This document shows, piece by piece, positions 25,448-35,273 of a stretch of 64,000 bases of DNA. The DNA is from Blautia massiliensis (ex Durand et al. 2017) (lineage in GTDB: Bacteria; Bacillota; Clostridia; Lachnospirales; Lachnospiraceae), in assembly GCF_001487165.1 (NCBI RefSeq), contig NZ_LN913006.1:1425293-1489292 (forward strand), written 5' to 3'. The position numbers and the translations under genes are program-made. The stretch's first letter is position 1; each line of letters opens with the position of its first letter. The notes below the pieces were generated by a model. The model ran no database searches, was not told the DNA's origin, and saw nothing but the letters and a program-made list of their open reading frames with translations.

Positions 25448-26728
25448 TTACAGATCTCCCAAAGCGCCTCTCATTGCTTCCAGAGTTTCATCAATTACTT
25501 CATCTGTATGCGCTGTGGAAAGGAACATCGCCTCAAACTGGGAAGGTGCAAGATGAATGCCTCGTTTCAGCATTCCCTTGAAATATTTTGCAAAAAGCTC
25601 CAGGTTGGATGTTTTTGCAGAAACATAGTCTTTTACCTCCTGGTCTGTAAAGAAAATACTTGCCAGAGAAGAATCATAGTTTACCTGATATGGAAGACCT
25701 TTTTCCTCCACGATCTTCTTCAAGCCGCCGTAAAGCTTCTCACCTTTGGCAGCCAGATCTTTGTATATCTCCTGATGCTCATAGAGATATTTCAGCTGTG
25801 TGAAACCTGCAGCCATGGCAACCGGGTTTCCGCTTAAGGTACCTGCCTGGTATACAGGACCACACGGTGAGATCAGATCCATGATCTCCTTACGTCCGCC
25901 ATAAGCGCCTACCGGCATTCCTGCGCCGATTATTTTCCCGTAGGTGACAAGATCCGGACGGATACCAAAATACTCTGCTGCTCCGCCAAAGGCAAGTCGG
26001 AAGCCTGTGATCACTTCATCAAAGATCAGCAGACAATTATGCTCATCGCAAAGCTCACGAAGCCGCTTTAAGAAACCTGGTTTCGGAGGAACCACACCCA
26101 TGTTTGCTCCTACTGCCTCCACAATCACGGCTGCCACATTTCCCTCTTCCTGTTTGAGAAGTGCTTCCACACTGGCGGCATCATTGTAGGTAGCCGTCAT
26201 GGTATCCTGTGTACAGCCCTTCGGAACACCGGCGCTGTCCGGAATACCACTTGCCATGACACCGGAGCCGGCACTTACCAGAAGGCAGTCACTGTGTCCG
26301 TGATAGCAACCTGCAAATTTGATGATCTTGTCTTTTCCGGTAAAACCTCTTGCTGCACGGATGGCACTCATAACAGCTTCTGTTCCTGAGTTTACCATAC
26401 GGATCATATCTACATGTGGAATATGTTCACAGATAAATTCTGCGATCTCTACTTCGATTCCTGTAGCACAGCCAAAGCTCAGGCCATTTTCGCAGGCCTT
26501 GATCACACTCTCGCGGATCTCCGGGAAATTATGTCCCAGGATCATCGGGCCCCAGGAATCAATGTAATCCACATAACGGTTTCCATCTACATCATAGATG
26601 TAGCATTTATCTGCTTTTTCAATAAAACGAGGTGCCTCACCGATGGCTCCGTAAGATCTTACCGGGCTGTTTACGCCTCCCGGGATTCTTTTTACCGCAC
26701 GCTCAAATAACTGTTCTGATCTTGTCAT
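25448..26728 (-). CDS. hemL: Glutamate-1-semialdehyde 2,1-aminomutase
   Basis: A 426-residue PLP enzyme that turns glutamate-1-semialdehyde into 5-aminolevulinate. It has RIPGGVNSPVRSYGAIGEAP, NSGTEAVMSAIRAARGFTGK, FAGCYHGHSDCLL, the LIFDEVITGFR cofactor Asp segment and TYGKIIGAGMPVGAYGG with the catalytic lysine. Its ATG overlaps the hemB stop (TGATG). Last gene of the tetrapyrrole operon; no clear terminator is visible after it in the 188 bases to the next gene. Confidence 0.95.
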   Translation of the reverse strand: MTRSEQLFERAVKRIPGGVNSPVRSYGAIGEAPRFIEKADKCYIYDVDGNRYVDYIDSWGPMILGHNFPEIRESVIKACENGLSFGCATGIEVEIAEFICEHIPHVDMIRMVNSGTEAVMSAIRAARGFTGKDKIIKFAGCYHGHSDCLLVSAGSGVMASGIPDSAGVPKGCTQDTMTATYNDAASVEALLKQEEGNVAAVIVEAVGANMGVVPPKPGFLKRLRELCDEHNCLLIFDEVITGFRLAFGGAAEYFGIRPDLVTYGKIIGAGMPVGAYGGRKEIMDLISPCGPVYQAGTLSGNPVAMAAGFTQLKYLYEHQEIYKDLAAKGEKLYGGLKKIVEEKGLPYQVNYDSSLASIFFTDQEVKDYVSAKTSNLELFAKYFKGMLKRGIHLAPSQFEAMFLSTAHTDEVIDETLEAMRGALGDL

Positions 26729-27717
26729 CAGCCGATCCTCCCTTCATCCATAAGTCTTGCCAGAAGCTCCGCATAATAGGTAAGATAGATCTGCGCACCG
26801 GAACGGAATGCTCCTGTAGCCATCTCACCCACGATCCTTTCTTCGTCGATCCAGCCGTTTGCAGCTGCTGCTTTTACCATTGCATACTCACCACTGACAC
26901 TGTATGCGGCAACCGGAACGTTTGTGATCTCCTTTACCTGCCAGATCATGTCCTGGTATGCAAGAGCCGGTTTTACCATGATGATATCTGCACCCTCTTC
27001 CACATCTGCAAGTGCCTCTTTCAGCCCTTCTCTACTGTTGTGAGGATCCATCTGGTAGCTTTTTCTGTCCCCAAAAGACGGAGCAGAATCTGCTGCCTCA
27101 CGGAACGGGCCATAAAATGCAGAAGCATATTTTACTGCATAGGACATGATCGGTGTTGTATAATGCCCTGCCTTGTCCAGACACTGACGGATCGCTGCAA
27201 CACGACCATCCATCATATCAGACGGAGCAACCATATCTGCACCTGCCTCCACGTGGGAAAGTGCTGTTTTTGCAAGAAGCTCCAGCGTCTTGTCATTGTC
27301 CACATCATGACCGCAGAGAACGCCGCAATGACCATGGGAAGTGTACTCACACATGCATACATCTGTTACATAATAAAGCTCCGGAAATTTCTCTTTTGCA
27401 ATGCGAAGAGCTCTCTGAACGATTCCCTCCGGATCATAGGCACCGCTGCCCACTTCATCCTTATGGTCAGGAATACCAAAAAACATCACACTTCCTACAC
27501 CGGCTTTGGAAAGCTGCTCCAGTTTATACGGAAGACGGTCCAGACTGTAACGGTACTGCCCGGTCATGGACGGAATTTCTTCTTCCTTATTTTCTCCTTC
27601 CATTACGAACATAGGATACATAAGAGAAGATTTATCCATTCTTGTCTCACGTACCATCTTACGAAGGTTTTCGCTACCTCTTAATCTTCTTGGTCTTTTT
27701 GTCAGTTCCATGATCAT
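26728..27717 (-). CDS. hemB: Porphobilinogen synthase (5-aminolevulinate dehydratase)
   Basis: A 329-residue enzyme condensing two 5-aminolevulinates to porphobilinogen. N-terminal RPRRLRGSENLRKMVRET, the metal site region VCMCEYTSHGHCGVL, the first active lysine in AVKYASAFYGPFR, the second in IMVKPALAYQDMI, and AYSVSGEYAMV. An ATG at 27711 is an equally good start (AAGGAGCGA precedes both). Overlaps the end of the cobA/hemD gene by 4 bases and abuts hemL. Confidence 0.95.
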   Translation of the reverse strand: MIMELTKRPRRLRGSENLRKMVRETRMDKSSLMYPMFVMEGENKEEEIPSMTGQYRYSLDRLPYKLEQLSKAGVGSVMFFGIPDHKDEVGSGAYDPEGIVQRALRIAKEKFPELYYVTDVCMCEYTSHGHCGVLCGHDVDNDKTLELLAKTALSHVEAGADMVAPSDMMDGRVAAIRQCLDKAGHYTTPIMSYAVKYASAFYGPFREAADSAPSFGDRKSYQMDPHNSREGLKEALADVEEGADIIMVKPALAYQDMIWQVKEITNVPVAAYSVSGEYAMVKAAAANGWIDEERIVGEMATGAFRSGAQIYLTYYAELLARLMDEGRIG

Positions 27718-29219
27718 TCGCTCCTTTTCATATCCTCCACCAGCTTGACAAGACTGTCAATGGTGGCTTTTTCTGACATATATGCTTTCATTCCAAAGCT
27801 CTCAGCAGCCGCCTTCGTCTGTCTGCCGATGCAGGCCGCCTTAACCTTTGAATAATCCAGTCCTTTTGTTCCCTCTACAAATCCCTTCACAGTGGAGGCA
27901 CTTGTAAACACCGCACAGCTGATCTGTCCTGTTTCAAATTCCTTCTTCTCATCGATGAGCTGGCTCTTTTCGTAAAGAGTCTGATAGGTCGGAACATCCT
28001 CAATCACAGCACCTGCCTGTGCAAGAAATGCCGTGAGCTTTTCATTGCCCTTTTCTGCCCGCGGGATAAGTATCTTTTCTCCACCGGAAAGAAGCTCTGA
28101 AAGTTCCTTTCCAAGAGTATCCCCGTCATATACCGACGGCACAAAATCTGCCAGCAATCCTCTTTCCTGCAGGGCCTTTTTTGTTCCCTCCCCGATCACG
28201 GCCAGACGGGTATTTCCCATGGCACGAATATCTTTTCCATGACGAATCAGTTCTTCAAAAAATACCCTTACACCTGTAGGGCTGGTAAATACAAGCCACT
28301 GATATTCCTCCAGGTGATCCAGCGCTTTATAGAGACGGCTCTGGTCTTCCATGGGGACAGTACGGATCGCCGGAAGCTCCAGAACCTCCGCGCCTTTTTC
28401 ACGAAGCATGTCCGCAGTTCTGGAAACAAGCTCCTTCGGTCTTGTGACAAGGACCTTCCATCCTGAAAGCGGCAGTTCTTCATACCAGCCAAACTTCTCT
28501 GCCAGTGTACACACCTTACCCACCACAATGATCGCCGGTGTCTCGATCCCCTGGCGTTTCACCTCTTCTTCCAGGGTAGAAACTGTTGCTACGATCCGTT
28601 TCTGACCTGCTGTAGTTCCCTTCTGCAGGATCGCCGCAGGCATGTCCTTTTCCATTCCTGCACCTATCAGACCCTCGCAGATATCCGGAAGTGCGGACAC
28701 GCCCATCAGAAATACAAGCGTTCCCCTTGTATCAACAAGTGCCTGGAAGTCTATATCATATTCTTCTCCGGCTTTCTTGTGTCCTGTAATGATGTGGACT
28801 GAAGAACAGAAATCCCTGTGTGTTACCGGAACCCCGTTATATGCCGGTACTGCAATGGAGGAAGTAACACCCGGAACAACCTCATAAGGGATCCCATTCT
28901 CCCGAAGAAGCTCCAGCTCCTCTCCTCCTCTTCCAAAGAGGAATGGATCTCCGCCTTTCAGGCGCACCACACGAAGACCCCGCTGTGCCTCCTCAAGAAG
29001 TACCTGATTGATATTTTCCTGACGCATGATATGGTGACTGGCACGTTTGCCTACATTGATCAGCCTAGCATTTTCCGGGATTCTTGACAGAACTCCCTGA
29101 CCTACCAGACTGTCATAGACGACCACATCTGCCTGTTCCAGCACTTTGAGGCCTTTTAATGTAAAAAGGCCGATATCGCCAGGACCCGCTCCTACCAGCC
29201 ATACTTTTCCTGTTTTCAT
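27714..29219 (-). CDS. cobA-hemD: Uroporphyrinogen-III C-methyltransferase / uroporphyrinogen-III synthase fusion
   Basis: A 501-residue two-domain protein. Residues 1 to about 245 are the SAM-dependent methyltransferase: [56 protein letters not shown], making precorrin-2. Residues about 250-501 are HemD ([20 protein letters not shown] and a C-terminal [13 protein letters not shown]), which closes the uroporphyrinogen III ring. The fusion is common in Clostridia and channels product toward siroheme and cobalamin rather than heme. Start overlaps the hemC stop by 4 bases (ATGA). Confidence 0.94.
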   Translation of the reverse strand: MKTGKVWLVGAGPGDIGLFTLKGLKVLEQADVVVYDSLVGQGVLSRIPENARLINVGKRASHHIMRQENINQVLLEEAQRGLRVVRLKGGDPFLFGRGGEELELLRENGIPYEVVPGVTSSIAVPAYNGVPVTHRDFCSSVHIITGHKKAGEEYDIDFQALVDTRGTLVFLMGVSALPDICEGLIGAGMEKDMPAAILQKGTTAGQKRIVATVSTLEEEVKRQGIETPAIIVVGKVCTLAEKFGWYEELPLSGWKVLVTRPKELVSRTADMLREKGAEVLELPAIRTVPMEDQSRLYKALDHLEEYQWLVFTSPTGVRVFFEELIRHGKDIRAMGNTRLAVIGEGTKKALQERGLLADFVPSVYDGDTLGKELSELLSGGEKILIPRAEKGNEKLTAFLAQAGAVIEDVPTYQTLYEKSQLIDEKKEFETGQISCAVFTSASTVKGFVEGTKGLDYSKVKAACIGRQTKAAAESFGMKAYMSEKATIDSLVKLVEDMKRSE

Positions 29220-30115
29220 CTGTTTTCTCCTTTTTTCCGAAGAGTTTCTGCCAGTTCCCTGCCTAAGCTTTCCGCATCTGCCTTATTGCCACGCAGTGTT
29301 CCTGTTACATAGGAACCGTCTTTTTCATTATAATAAAGCCCTCTGAGATAGATCTCATCCCCGAGAATTTCCGCATGGGCAGCCACCGGAGAAGAGCACC
29401 CTCCATCCAGGAGCTTTACAAAAGCACGCTCCGCACTTCCCGCGGTCCAGGCATCCTTATCACAGTAGCCCTCCAGGAAATCATAAGCTTCCCCTTTTCT
29501 TCCCTGTACAGCAAGGATTCCCTGACCAGCAGCCGGAATGATCTCATCTGCTGTAAAATACCGGTTGATCCTGGATTCCAGTCCAAGTCTCTTAAGGCCG
29601 GCAGCAGCCAGGATCAATGCACTGTACTGTCCTTCATCCAGCTTCCGGAGTCTTGTCTGAAGGTTTCCGCGGATACTTCTGACATCCATATCCGGATACA
29701 GTTTTTTAAGCTGTAAGGTTCTCCTTAAGCTGGAGCATCCAAGGGGCTTGCTTTTATCAAGTTCAGAAGCTCCCTCAGGAAGAACCAGTACGTCTCTCGG
29801 ATCTTCTCTTTTGGAAAAAGCCAGAAGCGGCAGCTCCTCCGGAACCTCCATAGGCATATCTTTCAGGCTGTGTACAGAAAGAATACTTCTTCCATCTATC
29901 AGTGCTTTATCCAGCTCCTTTACAAAAAGCCCTTTTCCGCCAACCTTATCCAGTGTACGGTCCAGAATGATATCCCCGGTAGTTTTCATAGTGAGGATTT
30001 CCACTTCCAGATCCGGATTTTTTTCTTTTATGTAGTCACGGACCATTTCGCTCTGCAGCACTGCAAGCTTACTCTCTCTGCTGCCGATCACGATCTTATC
30101 TCTCTTCATCTTCAT
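29216..30115 (-). CDS. hemC: Hydroxymethylbilane synthase (porphobilinogen deaminase)
   Basis: About 299 residues; polymerises four porphobilinogens into hydroxymethylbilane on a dipyrromethane cofactor. IVIGSRESKLAVLQSEMV, KGLFVKELDKALIDG, SVHSLKDMPMEVPEELPL, and LDGGCSSPVAAHA, in which the Cys carries the cofactor. ATG at 30115 is chosen because GGGAG stands 6 bases upstream; the frame is open to 30145 inside the preceding gene. It overlaps the end of the precorrin-2 dehydrogenase gene by 20 bases. Confidence 0.94.
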   Translation of the reverse strand: MKMKRDKIVIGSRESKLAVLQSEMVRDYIKEKNPDLEVEILTMKTTGDIILDRTLDKVGGKGLFVKELDKALIDGRSILSVHSLKDMPMEVPEELPLLAFSKREDPRDVLVLPEGASELDKSKPLGCSSLRRTLQLKKLYPDMDVRSIRGNLQTRLRKLDEGQYSALILAAAGLKRLGLESRINRYFTADEIIPAAGQGILAVQGRKGEAYDFLEGYCDKDAWTAGSAERAFVKLLDGGCSSPVAAHAEILGDEIYLRGLYYNEKDGSYVTGTLRGNKADAESLGRELAETLRKKGENR

Positions 30116-30587
30116 CCTGCTCTCCCAATACTTTTTCCAGCGCATTCTGGATCTCTTCCCTTACACGCTTTGCTTTTTTGTGATCCAGTCCGCTGGCTGT
30201 AACTCCAACTACCATTTCATCCCGCATATATACGCCTGGGAAATAAAAATCACAGGCTTCCCGGTCGGAGGCTACATTAACATAAATGCCCTCCTCCTTA
30301 CAGACACGGTGGATCTCATCATTCAGCTTCCAGTCATTGGTGGCTGCGATCACCATATATGCATTGGCAAAATCAGAACGTTTCACGGGACGGATATGCA
30401 GAGTCACGGTTCCTGCTTTCCCGAGATCCATAAGCTCCTGGGTCACTTTTGTAGCCACTACCGTGATATTTCTTGTAAATTTCAGAAGAGTTTTTATTCT
30501 TCTGGTAGCAATATTACCACCACCTGCCACAACGATATTTTTATCGGACAGGTCTATAAACATGGGGAAATAAGGTTTATTCTTCAT
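30096..30587 (-). CDS. Precorrin-2 dehydrogenase (SirC/Met8p N-domain type)
   Basis: About 163 residues; NAD-dependent oxidation of precorrin-2 to sirohydrochlorin. YFPMFIDLSDKNIVVAGGGN shows the Rossmann dinucleotide loop (GGGNIATRR), followed by VIAATNDWKLNDEIHRVCKE and NVASDREACDFYFPG, standard for this family. It lacks a clear chelatase extension, so metal insertion likely falls to CbiK encoded just beyond hemA. ATG at 30587 has CTGGAG upstream and overlaps the hemA stop by 11 bases. Confidence 0.9.
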   Translation of the reverse strand: MKNKPYFPMFIDLSDKNIVVAGGGNIATRRIKTLLKFTRNITVVATKVTQELMDLGKAGTVTLHIRPVKRSDFANAYMVIAATNDWKLNDEIHRVCKEEGIYVNVASDREACDFYFPGVYMRDEMVVGVTASGLDHKKAKRVREEIQNALEKVLGEQDEDEER

Positions 30588-31806
30588 AAAGTTTCTCCAG
30601 TCCTTCCACACATTCCAGAAAAGCATCCTGGTTCAGACTGTCCCGAAGCCCGAAGATCAGCTTGTTCACAACCTTTCCGGCTGCAGTATCCACTGCTTTT
30701 TTCAGGTTTTCTCTGTCTGAATCCTCCATAGGAGTTTTCCGGAAGATTTTTTCGATCCTCAGGTTCAGATCTTCCACAGCATCCGCTTTGATCTCCTGGA
30801 TGCGCGGGATGATATCACGACCTTCCAGCCACTGGAAAAATTCGTTCATCTGGGCCTTCACAATGGATCCTGCTGCTTCTAGGTTATCTGCAAGTTCCTT
30901 CGGTGTCTCGCCGGTTCGGAAGCTGTCCATATCATAAAGTGTGATGTTATCTTTTTTTCGGATCTCCGGATCAATATCTCTTGGAACTGCCAGATCGATA
31001 AGGATCATAGGTCGTTCCACACGTACATCCTCAAACAATTCTTCCGTCAGTGTATAATTGGGGCTTGCTGTTGCGCTGACCACCAGGTCACACTCCGGCA
31101 GATAATCCATTCTCTCGCCATAATTGATCCTGCTGCATCCAACAGGAATGCTCACAACACCACTTCTGTACTGACGGATCGTAACCGTCACATCCGCTCC
31201 TGCTTCACGCAGTGTCTGGGCAGCCATCTTCCCCATCTCACCGTTTCCGATCACCATACAGACTTTATTGCGAACATGATAACCGCCCTCTTCCAGAAAA
31301 CGGATGGCCTGATGGATCACAGAAGGATTTCCATGGGAAAACGGCACTTCCGTTTTGATCTTCTTGCCTGCAGTTACCGCCATACGGAAAAGCACCTCCA
31401 GAACACTGTCTGTGGTAAACTCATCCCTTGACATACTCAACGCATCTTTTACCTGGGTCAGGATCTGATCTTCCCCCAGGATCTGGGATTTCAGTCCGCT
31501 GGTAAGATAAAACAGGTGTTCCACCGCCTCTTCGTTTTCTCTGCTGGTAAAATACTTCTGGTATTGTTCTCCCTGCACACCTTTCAACGAGCAGAGCCAC
31601 TGATACAGGTCCGGCTTCTCCTCATCTGCAGTACTTACCCACAGTTCCAGCCGGTTACAGGTCGACAGAATAATACACCCGCAGATCCCAGCTTCTTCTT
31701 TCAGCCTGCGCAGCGCCTCTCCGGTATTTTTACGGGTAAAAGCAAACTGCGCTCTGACATCTACAGGTGCCATATTATGATCGATTCCAATCATGAATAT
31801 ACTCAT
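30577..31806 (-). CDS. hemA: Glutamyl-tRNA reductase
   Basis: A 409-residue NADPH enzyme reducing Glu-tRNA to glutamate-1-semialdehyde, first step of the C5 tetrapyrrole route. IGIDHNMAPVDVRAQFAF, LSTCNRLELWVS with the catalytic Cys, LGEDQILTQVKDA, VIGNGEMGKMAAQTL (nucleotide loop), VSATASPNYTL and RPMILIDLAVPRDIDPEI. First gene of the six-gene operon, whose promoter is at 31844-31872; the set is complete from Glu-tRNA to sirohydrochlorin. Confidence 0.95.
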   Translation of the reverse strand: MSIFMIGIDHNMAPVDVRAQFAFTRKNTGEALRRLKEEAGICGCIILSTCNRLELWVSTADEEKPDLYQWLCSLKGVQGEQYQKYFTSRENEEAVEHLFYLTSGLKSQILGEDQILTQVKDALSMSRDEFTTDSVLEVLFRMAVTAGKKIKTEVPFSHGNPSVIHQAIRFLEEGGYHVRNKVCMVIGNGEMGKMAAQTLREAGADVTVTIRQYRSGVVSIPVGCSRINYGERMDYLPECDLVVSATASPNYTLTEELFEDVRVERPMILIDLAVPRDIDPEIRKKDNITLYDMDSFRTGETPKELADNLEAAGSIVKAQMNEFFQWLEGRDIIPRIQEIKADAVEDLNLRIEKIFRKTPMEDSDRENLKKAVDTAAGKVVNKLIFGLRDSLNQDAFLECVEGLEKLYEE

Positions 31807-31843
31807 GTCCTACGTTTCTCCTTTGTTTCCACAATCTTTTATA

Positions 31844-31872
31844 ATGATAAACATTTCCGTAAGGAAAGTCAA
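31844..31872 (-). promoter_or_regulatory. Promoter of the hemA operon
   Basis: TTGACT (31867-31872), 17-base spacer, TATCAT (31844-31849), minus strand. It is placed back to back with the cbiK promoter, 6 bases between the -35 boxes. No cobalamin riboswitch is visible. Confidence 0.75.
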
Positions 31873-31878
31873 CTACGA

Positions 31879-31907
31879 TTGACAATGTCAGCCCTCCCTT
31901 TTATAAT
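31879..31907 (+). promoter_or_regulatory. Consensus promoter of cbiK
   Basis: TTGACA (31879-31884), 17-base spacer, TATAAT (31902-31907): perfect sigma-A match, 101 bases upstream of the cbiK ATG. Confidence 0.88.
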
Positions 31908-32007
31908 ATCTTATGGTAGAAATTGCGGATCATCTTTATATTCCAGCGGAGAAATATAAAGAATTTATCATAATCACCATAATTATCAGGATGGAGGAAA
32001 TCCCCGT

Positions 32008-32805
32008 ATGAACTCAGCTTCAAAAAAAGCGATCCTAGTAGTAAGTTTCGGCACAAGCTATGAAAACACCCGTAAGCTTACCATCGAGGCCATCGAGCAC
32101 GATATTGCCGATGCATTCCCGGCCTGTCCCACCTACCGTGCATGGACAAGCAAAATGATCATTGCCAAACTAAAAAAGCGGGACGGTCTTACGATCCACA
32201 CGGTAAAGGAAGCTCTGGAACAGATGCTTCTGGATGGTATCACCGATGTGATCGTACAGCCGACTCATGTGATCAACGGTATCGAAAATGATCAGATGAA
32301 AGCCGATGCGCTTTCTTTTCGTGACCGTTTTTCCAGTATTGTTTTCGGAAATCCTCTTCTCACAACAGAAGAAGATAACCAGGCGATCGTCCGGGTAGTT
32401 GCAGATGAATTCCGGGACATGGATCCGGACACTGCACTTGTACTGATGGGACATGGAACAGAACACTACGCAAACACGGTTTACGCTGCTTTGGATTACC
32501 GTTTTAAAGATACCGGACATAAAAATATTTTTCTTGGAACTGTAGAAGCCTATCCGGCCCTGGACTCCCTTCTCCGGGCTGCCGACAGCTTTCATCCGAA
32601 AAAGATCGTGCTGGCGCCTTTCATGATCGTAGCCGGCGACCATGCACAGAACGATCTGGCCGGTGCAGATCCGTACTCCTGGATGAACCGTCTTTCTTCC
32701 GAAGGATATGAAGTCACCCCTGTACTGAAGGGACTTGGCGAATATCCCCAGGTCCGGCAGATCCTTGTGGAACATGTACAGCAGGCCATGAACGCTTCGA
32801 TCTGA
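32008..32805 (+). CDS. cbiK: Sirohydrochlorin cobaltochelatase CbiK
   Basis: A 265-residue class II chelatase that inserts Co2+ into sirohydrochlorin on the anaerobic cobalamin path; some CbiK also insert Fe2+ to give siroheme. AILVVSFGTSYENTRKLTI at the N-terminus; metal ligands in MGHGTEHYANTVY, GTVEAYPALDS and APFMIVAGDHAQND match the His-Glu-His set of the family. ATG preceded by ATGGAGGAA. Divergent from the operon that makes its substrate; the rest of the cobalamin pathway is outside the window. AcsCD and AcsE are the likely consumers of the corrinoid. Confidence 0.92.
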   Translation: MNSASKKAILVVSFGTSYENTRKLTIEAIEHDIADAFPACPTYRAWTSKMIIAKLKKRDGLTIHTVKEALEQMLLDGITDVIVQPTHVINGIENDQMKADALSFRDRFSSIVFGNPLLTTEEDNQAIVRVVADEFRDMDPDTALVLMGHGTEHYANTVYAALDYRFKDTGHKNIFLGTVEAYPALDSLLRAADSFHPKKIVLAPFMIVAGDHAQNDLAGADPYSWMNRLSSEGYEVTPVLKGLGEYPQVRQILVEHVQQAMNASI

Positions 32806-32839
32806 CAGAGATCAGATGATCCATATATATCCCTCATAA

Positions 32840-32888
32840 AAAAACTGCACCGTGATCCATCCCTGGATCTTCCGGTGCAGTTTTTTAT
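32840..32888. terminator. Bidirectional terminator between cbiK and icd
   Basis: ACTGCACCG...GATCCA pairs with TGGATC...CGGTGCAGT, flanked by A and T runs on both sides. Confidence 0.85.
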
Positions 32889-32927
32889 TTTTTATGAAAT
32901 TACTTGAAATTCTGAAATTCCTGTTAT

Positions 32928-34139
32928 TTATGCCATCAGTTCATCCAGTTTTGTCTTTACAGCAAGGATAAACTCTTTGCTGTTCAATACCTGTACCTCT
33001 TTCAGGGAAGTGATCAGTGCAAGATCCTTGGTCATCTTTCCGCTTTCAATGGTATCCAGTGTTGCTTTTTCCAGTTTTCCTGCAAAATCAGCAAGTGCTT
33101 CATTTCCGTCCAGCTCGCCTCTCTTGCGGAGAGCTCCTGTCCATGCAAAGATCGTTGCAACGGAGTTTGTGGATGTTTCTTTTCCCTCAAGATGACGATA
33201 ATAGTGTCTCTGAACTGTTCCGTGGGCAGCCTCATACTCAAAATATCCCTTCGGGGATACCAGTACAGAGGTCATCATGGCAAGAGAGCCAAATGCGGAA
33301 GATACCATGTCGCTCATAACATCTCCGTCATAGTTCTTGCATGCCCAGATAAAACCGCCATCTGCCTTCATAACACGGGCTACGATATCATCAATCAGAC
33401 TGTAAAAATAGGTCAGGCCGGCTTCCTCAAATTTATCCTTAAACTCTGCATCAAAGATCTGCTGGAAAATCTCTTTAAATCTTCCATCGTATGTTTTGGA
33501 AATGGTATCCTTGCTTCCGAACCATACATCCTGCTTTGTGTCCAGTGCATAATTAAAGCAGCTTCTCGCAAAGCTCTTTACGGAATCATCAAGATTATGC
33601 ATGCCACGGAGAACACCTGCTCCATCAAAATGCTGGATCAGCTCCTTACGCTCTTCTCCGTCTTCGCCCTCAAATACAAGATATGCATCTCCCGGCTTGT
33701 CAATATAAAATTCTGTATTCTTATAGATATCTCCATATGCATGACGTGCAAGTGTGATCGGTTTCACCCAATTCTTTACACATGGCTCGATTCCCTTTAC
33801 AACGATCGGCGCACGGAATACAGTTCCATCAAGAATAGCACGGATCGTTCCGTTTGGACTCTTGTACATTTTTTTCAGGTCATACTCTTCCATTCTGGCT
33901 GCGTTTGGCGTGATCGTGGCACATTTTACGGCTACTCCGTATTTCTTGGTTGCTTCTGCTGCATCAATGGTAACCTGATCATCTGTCTCATTTCTGTGCT
34001 CAAGACCAAGATCATAATATTCTGTATTCAGTTCCAGATACGGTGTGAGAAGTTCATCCTTGATGATCTGCCACAGGATACGTGTCATCTCGTCTCCGTC
34101 CATCTCAACTAAAGGTGTCTGCATTTTGATTTTTTCCAT
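32928..34139 (-). CDS. icd: NADP-dependent isocitrate dehydrogenase
   Basis: A 403-residue enzyme of the eukaryote-like IDH subfamily, making 2-oxoglutarate from isocitrate. [20 protein letters not shown], the substrate loop [39 protein letters not shown] with the metal-binding Asp residues, and [20 protein letters not shown] with the NADP site. In a strict anaerobe it feeds glutamate synthesis. Own promoter at 34227-34255; follows the S8 protease gene on the same strand. Confidence 0.95.
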   Translation of the reverse strand: MEKIKMQTPLVEMDGDEMTRILWQIIKDELLTPYLELNTEYYDLGLEHRNETDDQVTIDAAEATKKYGVAVKCATITPNAARMEEYDLKKMYKSPNGTIRAILDGTVFRAPIVVKGIEPCVKNWVKPITLARHAYGDIYKNTEFYIDKPGDAYLVFEGEDGEERKELIQHFDGAGVLRGMHNLDDSVKSFARSCFNYALDTKQDVWFGSKDTISKTYDGRFKEIFQQIFDAEFKDKFEEAGLTYFYSLIDDIVARVMKADGGFIWACKNYDGDVMSDMVSSAFGSLAMMTSVLVSPKGYFEYEAAHGTVQRHYYRHLEGKETSTNSVATIFAWTGALRKRGELDGNEALADFAGKLEKATLDTIESGKMTKDLALITSLKEVQVLNSKEFILAVKTKLDELMA

Positions 34140-34226
34140 ATTATTTTCTCCTTTTGAGGTTTATTCTCCTGTTCGGATTCCAGGTGCTCTTTCCTTTAGA
34201 ATCTTTCTTCAGCACTTTTACTGTAC

Positions 34227-34255
34227 ATTGTACTCATATTTTCCGGTTCCGTCAA
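34227..34255 (-). promoter_or_regulatory. Promoter of icd
   Basis: TTGACG (34250-34255), 17-base spacer, TACAAT (34227-34232), minus strand, 87 bases before the icd ATG. Confidence 0.75.
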
Positions 34256-34302
34256 CGCTTTTGTGCTTTACCACACTATGTTTATAAGAATTGTATAATA
34301 AT

Positions 34303-35145
34303 TCAGCCTGCCAACAGTTTTTCACAGTTAAATTTTCCCCATCCCTGCTGATTTCTGGGAAGTCCCATATCTTCTGCATTTTCTCTTAACAACATCTTTA
34401 CCTCTACATTAGAAAGCCGGGGATCTTTTTCCAGAAGGCAGGCGATCCCTCCTGACACCAGAGGCGTCGACATGGAGGTTCCGCTTTTGAGCCCATATGA
34501 GTACGGCAGTCCCGGTGCACAGGCAATGACCTGGCTTCCCGGCGCTACCAGATCCGGTTTGCACACACAGTCAAAAGTAGGGCCTCTTCCGGAAACTGCC
34601 TTTCTGCCATTCAGCATATCACTGGAGCCTACGGTAATGATCTTCCGGCTGCTTCCCGGTGCTGTTACCGTGCCGGCCCCCGGTCCCTGATTTCCTGCTG
34701 CAGCTACCACCACAAATCCCAGATCCCAAAGTTTTTCCACTCCTTCAAGAAGATCTGTCTGTTCCTTATGATCCCGGGATGTTGTTCCCACTGAAATATT
34801 AACGATACGGATATGATAAATGCTTCCAAACTCCATGATCCACCGAAATGCCCGCATCACATCCTCCCTGCTTCCGTTCCCGAAACGATCCAGAACCTTC
34901 AGAGCAGCGATACTGCAGCCAGGTGCAGCCCCTTTATATTTTCCACCTGATGCAGTTCCGTCCCCTGCAAGGATCCCGCTGACATGAGTCCCATGTCCGT
35001 TATCATCATATGGGCTGCGTCTGACTCCTGTAAAATCACGAAACACGGAAATACGGCTGCCAAAATCTATATGAGGAAAAATACCGGTGTCCAGAACCGC
35101 CACGCCTATCCCTTTTCCTGTATACATCCTTTTATACCTTTCCAA
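34303..35145 (-). CDS. S8 (subtilisin-family) serine protease, uncertain N-terminus
   Basis: A 280-residue catalytic domain with complete triad: Asp in VAVLDTGI, His in DNGHGTHVSG, Ser in LKSGTSMSTPL, and the oxyanion Asn in AAAGNQGPG. No signal peptide, so probably cytosolic. The start is unclear: the only in-frame candidate upstream of residue 7 is TTG at 35145 (GGGAG 4 bases before). The frame stays open to a TAG near 35197 and encodes a family-like stretch (NKLKKGQLSDGRA), while an ATG near 35192 in another frame stops after four codons. A small frameshift at the 5' end is therefore possible. Confidence 0.8.
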   Translation of the reverse strand: MERYKRMYTGKGIGVAVLDTGIFPHIDFGSRISVFRDFTGVRRSPYDDNGHGTHVSGILAGDGTASGGKYKGAAPGCSIAALKVLDRFGNGSREDVMRAFRWIMEFGSIYHIRIVNISVGTTSRDHKEQTDLLEGVEKLWDLGFVVVAAAGNQGPGAGTVTAPGSSRKIITVGSSDMLNGRKAVSGRGPTFDCVCKPDLVAPGSQVIACAPGLPYSYGLKSGTSMSTPLVSGGIACLLEKDPRLSNVEVKMLLRENAEDMGLPRNQQGWGKFNCEKLLAG

Positions 35146-35218
35146 AGCTCTCCCGTCGGACAGCTGACCTTTCTTTAGCTTATTCTGCGGACATCTTTCC
35201 CGCTACTCGTTTTATATA

Positions 35219-35262
35219 AAAAGACCCCGGGATCTTACATCTGAATCCCCGGGATCTTTGCT
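35219..35262 (-). terminator. Terminator of the surface operon
   Basis: Minus strand AAAGATCCCGGGG...CCCGGGGTCTTTTT, about 12 bases past the last gene of the operon. Confidence 0.85.
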
Positions 35263-35273
35263 GTATATTTTAT

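Noticed and set aside
31807..32007. Cobalamin riboswitch sought upstream of hemA and cbiK
   Set aside because: No B12-box-like sequence or fitting fold; both leaders are short with plain promoters.
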